NCBI GenBank assembly: GCA_937944055.1
Contig: CALDZJ010000030.1
Span: forward strand, 1-49,951
Origin: an uncultured Verrucomicrobiales bacterium
GTDB lineage: Bacteria > Verrucomicrobiota > Verrucomicrobiia > Verrucomicrobiales > Akkermansiaceae
Length of the DNA stretch: 49,951 nt
Reading direction: 5' to 3'
The translations under genes and the position numbers were made by a program. Below the pieces are notes generated by a model, which made no database searches, had not been told where the DNA came from, and worked only from the letters and a program-made list of their open reading frames with translations. Below, one piece after another: positions 44,642 through 49,951 of this stretch (position 1 is the first letter of the stretch; each line of letters starts with the position of its first letter).

Positions 44642-44667
44642 GACTTTGTGAAATATTTCACAAAGTC
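44642..44667. promoter_or_regulatory. Rex operator (26-bp perfect palindrome)
   Basis: A perfect 26-bp palindrome whose core TTGTGAAATATTTCACAA (44646-44663) fits the Rex consensus TTGTGA-N6-TCACAA exactly; the perfect symmetry extends four more bases on each side. It ends 95 bp before the nuoG ATG. The rex gene is divergent and about 0.45 kb away. Confidence 0.9.
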
Positions 44668-44669
44668 GC

Positions 44670-44698
44670 TTTACGGCACGCCAAAGGCCTTGCATAGT
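44670..44698 (+). promoter_or_regulatory. Possible nuo operon promoter
   Basis: TTTACG (44670-44675) and CATAGT (44693-44698) are separated by 17 bp and each match four of six consensus bases. The pair starts three bases after the Rex palindrome, a position where bound Rex would interfere with polymerase. This is weak evidence without transcript data. Confidence 0.35.
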
Positions 44699-44761
44699 GC
44701 CGCCGCTACGGACCTTTGGTGGGTCTGATGCACCCTTGTTTTAAACCAGCGCGATAGAACG

Positions 44762-46528
44762 ATGAGCGAAGATGCCCCGGCAACAACCGCAACGGCTGAG
44801 AAGAAGCTTCCCAAAGATTTGGCCGCCGAGAATGGCATGGTCAACGTGCAGATTGATGGACACTGGATTCAGGTTCCACGTGGGACTCGCATGATCGAGG
44901 CCGCCAAGATGGCTGAGAAAGAAGTCCCTCACTATTGCTACCACCCTAAGCTTTCTTCCCCCGGTAACTGCCGGATGTGCCTGGTCCAAATGGGCATGCC
45001 TCCCCGTCCCGCTCCCGGAGCGGAGCCTGAATATGGCGAAGACGGCTATCAGGAAATCGGCTGGATGCCTCGCCCTGTCATTGCTTGTGCGAACACCGTG
45101 GCCGAGAACATGGGAATCCGTACCACGGGCGAGTTGGTCGAGGACACTCGCAAGGGCGTGATGGAATTCCTCCTCATTAACCACCCTCTCGATTGCCCGA
45201 TCTGCGACCAAGCTGGTGAGTGTAAGCTCCAAGAATTTTCCGTCGAACACGGCAGCGGGCAATCCCGCTTCCAAGAATCGAAAATCAAGAAGCCCAAGAA
45301 CGTCGACATTGGTAAAAACATCCGCCTCGATGACGAACGCTGTATTATGTGCAGCCGCTGCATCCGCTTCATGGATGAAGTTGCGGAGGAACCCGTTCTC
45401 GGTTTCTCACAACGCGGCACCCACACTTCGGTGACGGTCCACCCCGGACATCGCCTTGACAATAACTACTCGCTCAACACCGCAGACATCTGTCCAGTGG
45501 GAGCGCTCACTTCTAATGACTTCCGCTTTCAAATGCGGGTGTGGTTCTTGAAAGAAACCAAGAGCATCGACATCAACTGCGGAACCGGAGCCAACACCGT
45601 GATCTGGACTCGTGGAAACGAGATCTTCCGCGTCACTCCTCGCCAGAACGATGAGGTCAACTCGGCTTGGATGCCCGATAGCCACCGCCTCGCTTTCCAT
45701 TCTCTTCAGACCGAAGACCGCCTCACCCGTCCTCTGATTCACAAGAATGGCCAACACGCTGAGAGCACTTGGCTCGAAGCCACTTCAAAGGCCGCCGAGG
45801 GCCTCGGCATGCGCCAGCCAAATGAGGTCGCGATCATTGCTTCCGGCCGTATGAGTAATGAGGAACTCTACCTCACGCACAAGATTGCGCAATCCATCGG
45901 GACCGACCTCGTCTCAATCGTCCCGCGCAAGGAGAAGTCAGACGGAAAACTCATCTCTGAAGATCGCAATCCCAATACAACTGGCGCGAACTTGATTTTG
46001 GGAACTGACGAGGCCTGCGCGAAGCTCGATGCGATCCGTGAAGGGGTCATTTCAGGCCGGATTAAGTCCCTCATTGTCCTACAAGAAGACCTCCTAGGAG
46101 ATGCCGACTTTAAAAAAGAAGAACTGGCCAAGCTGGAGCACCTCGTCGTCACGCACACCCATGCCAATCCAACTGCCGCGCAGGCCACGGTGGTTCTCCC
46201 CGGCACGGGCTTTGCTGAAAAGCGCGCCACTTATGTCAATGTTACCGGCCGCTTACAACGCGCGAATCAAGCGGTCATCGCCCCCGGCGAGGCTCGCGAT
46301 GATTGGGAGATCCTCTCCGCCTTGCTCGCCAAGTTGGACAAAGACTACCAGGCGCCCGCCTCGATGGATGGGGTGTTCAATGCCCTCGCACAAGAGATTC
46401 CCGCCTTCCAAGGTCAGAGCTTCGGCTCGATAGGTGACCTCGGCGTTTCCATCACTGAGACCGGAATTACGATTCCACTTCTTGAGCAGGAAAAAGCCCG
46501 TAAGGAATCCGGCATCATCGTAGGATAA
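44762..46528 (+). CDS. nuoG: NADH-quinone oxidoreductase subunit G
   Basis: A 588-residue iron-sulfur subunit of complex I. The N-terminal ferredoxin-like domain has the 2Fe-2S cysteines 59, 70, 73 and 109. The His/Cys-ligated 4Fe-4S site is His141, Cys145, Cys148 and Cys154 in NHPLDCPICDQAGEC. A further 4Fe-4S site has CIMCSRC (194-200) and Cys244 in DICPVG. A shortened molybdopterin-oxidoreductase-like domain without a cofactor follows. The protein is much shorter than E. coli NuoG (908 residues), and an acidic/alanine leader precedes MVNVQIDG. It opens this cluster under a Rex operator; subunits A-F are not upstream in this window. Confidence 0.95.
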   Translation: MSEDAPATTATAEKKLPKDLAAENGMVNVQIDGHWIQVPRGTRMIEAAKMAEKEVPHYCYHPKLSSPGNCRMCLVQMGMPPRPAPGAEPEYGEDGYQEIGWMPRPVIACANTVAENMGIRTTGELVEDTRKGVMEFLLINHPLDCPICDQAGECKLQEFSVEHGSGQSRFQESKIKKPKNVDIGKNIRLDDERCIMCSRCIRFMDEVAEEPVLGFSQRGTHTSVTVHPGHRLDNNYSLNTADICPVGALTSNDFRFQMRVWFLKETKSIDINCGTGANTVIWTRGNEIFRVTPRQNDEVNSAWMPDSHRLAFHSLQTEDRLTRPLIHKNGQHAESTWLEATSKAAEGLGMRQPNEVAIIASGRMSNEELYLTHKIAQSIGTDLVSIVPRKEKSDGKLISEDRNPNTTGANLILGTDEACAKLDAIREGVISGRIKSLIVLQEDLLGDADFKKEELAKLEHLVVTHTHANPTAAQATVVLPGTGFAEKRATYVNVTGRLQRANQAVIAPGEARDDWEILSALLAKLDKDYQAPASMDGVFNALAQEIPAFQGQSFGSIGDLGVSITETGITIPLLEQEKARKESGIIVG

Positions 46529-46549
46529 AGCACTTTAAGAACTCCAAAA

Positions 46550-47782
46550 ATGGACATTACTCTTTTCATTGCCGCCGCCATCAAGATCGGCGTTTTCATC
46601 GGAATCACGATGACTTTTGTGAGCATCTGCGTCATCTTTGAGCGCCGCTTTTCAGCCATTATTCAGGATCGCGTCGGGCCAAACCGCACCATGGTCCCGC
46701 TCTCGATCCTTGGCTTCAAAAAAGACTTCGCCCTCCCCATTGGTGGCCTCACGCAACCGGTGGCTGATGGGCTCAAATTCATCTTAAAAGAGGACTTCAC
46801 CCCTTCTTACGTTCGCACGGTCTTCTTCTGGCTCGCGCCCGTTCTCGTGGTGGTTCCAGCCCTCCTCACCATGGCTGTCGTTCCCTTCGGCAGCCCGATG
46901 GAATTTGGCGATACCGTCATCCCCATGGCTGTGGCTGACCTCAACGTCGGTCCCCTCTTCATCTTCGCCATCGCTTCCCTTTCGGTTTACGGCATCACCC
47001 TTGCTGGTTGGGCATCGAACTCTAAGTATCCTTTCTTCGGTGGGGTCCGCGCCTGTGCACAAATGATCTCTTACGAGATTGCGCTCGGCCTCTCCATCAT
47101 TCCCGTTCTCATGTTTTTCGGGACCTTGAACCTTGGACACATCGTCGAGTATCAAGTCGCCAACGGCTGGCTCCTCCTTCCTTTCTGGGGCGAAGGCTTA
47201 TCGCTTCAGCGCTGGCTTCTCCTCATCCCTCTCGGCATTTCCTTCGTGATCTTCACCACCTCGATTTTCGCGGAAACCAACCGCATGCCTTTCGATCTTC
47301 CGGAGTGTGAAACCGAGCTCGTTGGCGGATACCACACCGAATATTCCTCGATGAAATTCGCCCTCTTCTTCATGGGAGAATACGCCGCGATGGTCGTGGG
47401 CTCCGCCTTGATCGTCACTCTCTTCTTTGGTGGATGGTCCATTGGCTTCGGCATCGATGGCCTCCTTCCCACCGGCGCTTGGTGGGTCAGCCTTCTCCAC
47501 ATTGGCTGCTTCCTCACCAAGGTCACCGTCTTCATCCTCTTCTTCATCCTCGTGCGCTGGACCATTCCACGTTTCCGTTATGATCAGCTCATGAATCTCG
47601 GTTGGATCGTCTTTTTCGAAGCCGCTCTTATCAACGTCTTCATCGCCGCTCTTGTCGTAGCTCTCCCAAGCATCGGCTTCATGGGCTTCGTCATCGGCTT
47701 CATCATCCTCCTGATTGCTTCAGTCTTACTGATCATGATCGCAAAAGGAGCTACTAAGAAACCTTCGGCCACCGCAGTCTAG
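46550..47782 (+). CDS. nuoH: NADH-quinone oxidoreductase subunit H
   Basis: A 410-residue polytopic membrane subunit at the quinone site of complex I. Conserved elements are the QDRVGPNR loop, PIGGLTQPVADGLKFILKED, the ASNSKYPFFGGVRACAQMIS and YEIALGLS stretch, and the acidic loop FAETNRMPFDLPECETELVG followed by GYHTEYSSMKFALFFMGEY. It is longer than the E. coli protein (325 residues), mostly through extra loop and terminal segments. It starts 21 bp after nuoG and is followed by nuoI after 23 bp. Function in the quinone-reduction/proton path is by family. Confidence 0.96.
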   Translation: MDITLFIAAAIKIGVFIGITMTFVSICVIFERRFSAIIQDRVGPNRTMVPLSILGFKKDFALPIGGLTQPVADGLKFILKEDFTPSYVRTVFFWLAPVLVVVPALLTMAVVPFGSPMEFGDTVIPMAVADLNVGPLFIFAIASLSVYGITLAGWASNSKYPFFGGVRACAQMISYEIALGLSIIPVLMFFGTLNLGHIVEYQVANGWLLLPFWGEGLSLQRWLLLIPLGISFVIFTTSIFAETNRMPFDLPECETELVGGYHTEYSSMKFALFFMGEYAAMVVGSALIVTLFFGGWSIGFGIDGLLPTGAWWVSLLHIGCFLTKVTVFILFFILVRWTIPRFRYDQLMNLGWIVFFEAALINVFIAALVVALPSIGFMGFVIGFIILLIASVLLIMIAKGATKKPSATAV

Positions 47783-47805
47783 ACCATCTTTAACACCTTC
47801 AACTC

Positions 47806-48372
47806 ATGGCTATCATCAAAGTCCAACGTCCAAAGCTCTCTCCCGGAGAGAAGATCTACTTTGGGTCTATTTTTAAGGGCATGATCATCACTCTGCGTCA
47901 CGCATTCCGATCACTCGTCGGAAAGTCCACAGGCGCCAAAGAGCTCAACTCCTCTGGTGTCGGTATCACGATGCAATACCCCGAACAAAAGTGGGACGAA
48001 GAGCTTCCTGAGTATTACCGTGGCACTCCTGCTCTCGTCACCGACGAGCAAGACCGCGAGCGCTGCGTCTCTTGCCAACTTTGCGAATTCATCTGCCCGC
48101 CCAAGGCCATCAAAATCACGCCAGGCGAAATTCCTTCGAACGACGAGTGGGCCAAAGTTGAAAAACGGCCTCAAGCCTTCGACATCGACATGATCCGCTG
48201 CATCTACTGTGGCATGTGTGAGGAAGTTTGCCCCGAGCAAGCGATCTACCTTCGTCCCGACTACGTCGTCACCGGAACCACCCGCAAGGAAATGGTCCAC
48301 GACAAAGACCGCCTCTACGAAATCGGCGGAAAACGCGTCGGCCTCGTCAACAAGTGGAATGAGCTTAAGTGA
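47806..48372 (+). CDS. nuoI: NADH-quinone oxidoreductase subunit I
   Basis: A 188-residue ferredoxin-like subunit that binds clusters N6a and N6b. Two 4Fe-4S motifs are intact: CVSCQLCEFICP (Cys87, 90, 93, 97) and CIYCGMCEEVCP (Cys132, 135, 138, 142). The N-terminal amphipathic region docks the subunit on the membrane arm. The TGA stop lies inside the first unit of the repeat tract that precedes the inserted four-helix-bundle gene. In most nuo operons nuoJ would follow directly. Confidence 0.97.
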   Translation: MAIIKVQRPKLSPGEKIYFGSIFKGMIITLRHAFRSLVGKSTGAKELNSSGVGITMQYPEQKWDEELPEYYRGTPALVTDEQDRERCVSCQLCEFICPPKAIKITPGEIPSNDEWAKVEKRPQAFDIDMIRCIYCGMCEEVCPEQAIYLRPDYVVTGTTRKEMVHDKDRLYEIGGKRVGLVNKWNELK

Positions 48373-48399
48373 TTGGTGATTAGGTTAAGAAGTTATTAA
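48369..48399. repeat. Left 8-bp-period repeat tract of the four-helix-bundle cassette
   Basis: Consecutive units GTGATTG (one base short), GTGATTAG, GTTAAGAA and GTTATTAA. They fill the gap from the nuoI stop to the base before the ATG at 48401. Read on the other strand they give TAAT/TTAAC/TAATCAC-like units similar to the right tract. Confidence 0.75.
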
Positions 48400-48400
48400 G

Positions 48401-48784
48401 ATGGGTAATTTACAAACATTTGAGGAACTCGAAGCTTGGAAGGCATGCCGTGCTTTCCGAATCTTCATTGCCAAAAATGTGACCCTTAAACTTCAGGAGC
48501 AACGCGAATATTCTCTCGCTGATCAACTCAAACGCTCTTCTCGATCTACAACTCACAACATTGCCGAAGGATTTGGACGCTTCCATTACCGCGACAACTA
48601 CAAGTTCTGCTCCATCGTTCGCGGCTCTCTAACAGAAGCACTCGACCAAGTCATCTGTGCTTACGACGACGATCTCATTTCAAAAGAAATTTTAAACAAT
48701 GTCCGCGAACTGTTTAGCCATGCTTCCAAAGTTCTCAACGGATATATGTCCTATCTCGCCAAGTCCGCAACCAAGTCTCAATAA
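48401..48784 (+). CDS. Four-helix-bundle protein, 23S rRNA-intervening-sequence (IVP/S23) family
   Basis: A 127-residue all-helical protein with the family pattern FEELEAWKACRAFRIFI near the N-terminus, YSLADQLKRSSRSTTHNIAE followed by GFGRFHYRDNYKFC, and a late helix with LFSHASKVLNGYMSYLAKSA. Members are found inside 23S rRNA intervening sequences in some bacteria, and as free genes scattered in many others; the fold resembles Avd of diversity-generating retroelements. No RT or variable-region gene is here. It sits between nuoI and nuoJ, in the same direction, flanked by 8-bp-period repeats. Three hand-counted 60-base lines within it each had 28 G or C, against 34 in a sampled nuoH line, which hints at foreign origin. 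Function unknown. Confidence 0.88.
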   Translation: MGNLQTFEELEAWKACRAFRIFIAKNVTLKLQEQREYSLADQLKRSSRSTTHNIAEGFGRFHYRDNYKFCSIVRGSLTEALDQVICAYDDDLISKEILNNVRELFSHASKVLNGYMSYLAKSATKSQ

Positions 48785-48821
48785 CCCACTAACCTGTTAA
48801 CCCAATAACCTACTAACCGGT
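48782..48821. repeat. Right 8-bp tandem repeat tract (TAACC plus three bases, five units)
   Basis: Five consecutive 8-bp units, each TAACC followed by CAC, TGT, CAA, TAC or GGT. The first three bases of unit 1 are the TAA stop of the four-helix-bundle gene, and the last unit ends three bases before the nuoJ ATG. The period is exact. Confidence 0.9.
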
Positions 48822-48824
48822 TCC

Positions 48825-49424
48825 ATGGACACAATTGCTTTCTACCTCTTCGCCATCCTCGCCGTCACTGGCGGGATATTCCTCGTAGCCTTTCGGAACC
48901 CCGTTTCCAGCGCCCTTGCGATGGTTCTTTCCTTCGTCGGACTCGCCGGACTCTTCATTGGGCTCAATGCCTACTTCGTCGGGATTGTTCAAATCCTCGT
49001 CTATGCGGGCGCCATCATGGTCCTCTTCATCTTTATCATCATGCTGCTCGATCTCAACGACGAGAAGCCGGTGAAGTTTAAATCGTCGACCATTCTCGCT
49101 GGAGTGGTGATCCCCCTCCTCCTCGTCGCTCAAGTCCTCGGAGTCATTCAATCCAACAACACCGGCGACGCGGGCGAGTTTGTAAAAATCGATGCCAGCA
49201 CAATGGCCGAGTCGGCGAAGGCCTATCCTGAAGACTCAGCGATTTATAAAAGCCTCGCTCACGAAAAAACTCCCAAGCTTCCCGATACCAACCTCATCGG
49301 GCACTCCATTTTCAATAGCTACAACTTCCCCCTCCAAATCATGGGGGCCTTGCTTCTGGTCGCCACCATCGGGGTCGTCGTTCTCTCTAAACGTTCCGCC
49401 AAAAGGGCTCCGACTGAGTCCTAG
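48825..49424 (+). CDS. nuoJ: NADH-quinone oxidoreductase subunit J
   Basis: A 199-residue membrane subunit of the proton-pumping arm with five hydrophobic helices. The family features are GGIFLVAFRNPVSSALAMVL at the first helices, VQILVYAGAIMVLFIFIIML (the conserved pi-bulge helix region) and a last helix LQIMGALLLVATIGVVVLSK. A loop of about 60 residues with TPKLPDTNLIGHSIFNSYN separates the last two helices. It starts three bases after the right repeat tract, so the inserted cassette has left this start intact. nuoK follows 63 bp downstream. Confidence 0.95.
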   Translation: MDTIAFYLFAILAVTGGIFLVAFRNPVSSALAMVLSFVGLAGLFIGLNAYFVGIVQILVYAGAIMVLFIFIIMLLDLNDEKPVKFKSSTILAGVVIPLLLVAQVLGVIQSNNTGDAGEFVKIDASTMAESAKAYPEDSAIYKSLAHEKTPKLPDTNLIGHSIFNSYNFPLQIMGALLLVATIGVVVLSKRSAKRAPTES

Positions 49425-49443
49425 TTCGTTCCGCCCTCCTTCC

Positions 49444-49478
49444 CAATCGTTCATTCCGCAATCGTCCATTTGTTCATT
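49444..49478. repeat. Short direct repeats between nuoJ and nuoK
   Basis: CAATCGTTCATT at 49444-49455 and CAATCGTCCATT at 49459-49470 differ by one base and are 15 bp apart. A third partial copy, GTTCATT, lies at 49472-49478, just before the nuoK start region. Confidence 0.6.
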
Positions 49479-49487
49479 TTCTCCGCC

Positions 49488-49817
49488 ATGGCTTCGCTCA
49501 ACGAATTCCTCTTCATCTCCGGCCTCCTCTTCGCGATTGGGCTCGCGGGAGTCATCATCCGACGCAACATCATCGTCATCTTCATGTCGCTCGAGCTCAT
49601 GCTCGCGGCTGCCAGCCTAACCTTGGTCGCCTTTTCCAGATTTCACGCGAATAACCCGTTAAACAACGGCCTTCCCGACTACAACGGGCAGGTCTTTGTC
49701 TTCTTCATCATTACCGTAGCTGCCGCGGAGGTCGCCGTTGGTCTCGCCATCATCGTCGCTCTCTACCGCGCTCGCCAAACCATCAACGTCGAGGATCTCA
49801 CCTCAATGCGCGGCTAA
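49488..49817 (+). CDS. nuoK: NADH-quinone oxidoreductase subunit K
   Basis: A 109-residue subunit with three membrane helices. It contains [20 protein letters not shown] followed by [10 protein letters not shown], which holds the membrane Glu used in proton transfer, and [20 protein letters not shown] with a second conserved Glu. I chose the ATG at 49488 ([15 protein letters not shown]); a TTG at 49470 would add six residues from the repeat region. The length is close to the usual 100 residues. nuoL starts 21 bp downstream. Confidence 0.96.
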   Translation: MASLNEFLFISGLLFAIGLAGVIIRRNIIVIFMSLELMLAAASLTLVAFSRFHANNPLNNGLPDYNGQVFVFFIITVAAAEVAVGLAIIVALYRARQTINVEDLTSMRG

Positions 49818-49838
49818 CTTTTTGACTTCTGATTTCTC

Positions 49839-49951
49839 ATGGACTCACTCGCTTGGCTACTCCTAGGCCTTCCTCTTCTCTCCGCCGCTGTCATCCATTT
49901 CGGGCTGAAGCAGATGCAATCGATCTCGGCCCTCGTCGCGACCGCTTCTGC
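49839..49951 (+). CDS. nuoL: NADH-quinone oxidoreductase subunit L, 5' end
   Basis: The first 37 codons of a hydrophobic protein, MDSLAWLLLGLPLLSAAVIH, continuing as FGLKQMQSISALVAT and cut by the end of the window. Position after nuoK and the amphipathic leading helix fit NuoL, the large antiporter-like subunit of the membrane arm. The identification rests mainly on gene order; no discriminating motif is reached. Confidence 0.8.
   Translation, partial: MDSLAWLLLGLPLLSAAVIHFGLKQMQSISALVATAS

Larger units (their letters stand above)
44406..44761. other. Intergenic region upstream of nuoG
   Basis: The only stretch over 300 bp without a gene. It holds the Rex operator at 44646-44663 and a weak sigma-70-like promoter just after it. 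A lone half-site-like TTGTGATCAA occurs at 44518-44527. Two short open frames (44537-44728 plus strand; 44368-44661 minus strand, which runs through the tRNA) look non-coding. Confidence 0.7.

Noticed and set aside
44642-44667. 26-bp palindrome as a transcription terminator
   Set aside because: No loop in the centre, A/T-rich core, no following T-run, and an exact match to the Rex operator consensus.
44537-44728. 63-codon frame upstream of nuoG as a leader peptide
   Set aside because: It spans the Rex operator and promoter-like elements, and its composition is not protein-like.
48401-48784. Diversity-generating retroelement accessory (Avd) gene
   Set aside because: The fold family is similar, but there is no reverse transcriptase, template repeat or variable repeat nearby.

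Overview
The window looks like chromosomal DNA of a Gram-negative bacterium of the Verrucomicrobiota, probably near Akkermansiaceae/Roseibacillus/Luteolibacter; this is an inference from gene content, since there is no rRNA here. Pointers are three type IV prepilin-like genes resembling the Verru_Chthon cassette, a GreA carrying a long N-terminal extension of the kind known from the PVC superphylum, LpxA and a beta-barrel protein (diderm envelope), a Bat aerotolerance operon with fused members, and a four-helix-bundle (23S-IVP family) gene inside the nuo operon. Many starts are GTG or TTG, and Shine-Dalgarno sequences are often weak.

Layout. 1-5.9 kb (+): DUF4381 protein, BatA, a BatB-BatC fusion and a BatD-BatE fusion, tightly overlapping. 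5.9-10.1 kb (-): mcsA-mcsB-clpC, an arginine-phosphorylation/proteolysis operon without ctsR. 10.3-14.7 kb: an SDR dehydrogenase, a FtsB/DivIC-like protein, enolase and the long GreA. 14.8-16.9 kb (-): an ECF sigma/putative anti-sigma/PDZ cassette followed by tRNA-Val and tRNA-Leu. 17-19.5 kb (-): the three prepilin-like genes. 19.5-25.9 kb: galE, rhomboid protease, lysA, a second ECF sigma factor, 5-FTHF cyclo-ligase, apaG and thiD. 26-33.5 kb: outer-membrane protein, DMT transporter, ThuA protein, M20 peptidase, class IV aminotransferase, AcpH-like hydrolase, cysteine-cluster protein, EF-hand protein and a secreted protein. 33.5-35.8 kb (-): the deoB-deoD-cdd nucleoside salvage operon. 35.9-40.8 kb: DCC protein, radC, lpxA, a hydroxyacid dehydrogenase plus KDG-type sugar kinase, and a lipoprotein with a trypsin-like triad. 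40.8-44.2 kb (-): a membrane kinase-like TPR protein that lacks the catalytic Asp, and rex. 44.3 kb: tRNA-Tyr. 44.8 kb to the end (+): nuoG, nuoH, nuoI, [four-helix-bundle gene], nuoJ, nuoK and the start of nuoL.

Two signals stand out. First, a perfect 26-bp palindrome about 95 bp upstream of nuoG contains a consensus Rex operator, and the rex gene lies about 0.45 kb away, which suggests direct NADH/NAD+ control of complex I. Second, the four-helix-bundle gene between nuoI and nuoJ is flanked on both sides by 8-bp-period repeats that fill both intergenic gaps: TAACC-type units on the right and GTTA/GTGATTA-type units, roughly their reverse complement, on the left. It looks like a small repeat-bounded cassette dropped into the operon without damaging it. 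Related short repeats occur at the clpC 3' end and between nuoJ and nuoK. I see no CRISPR array, no IS element, no prophage and no recognisable defence system.
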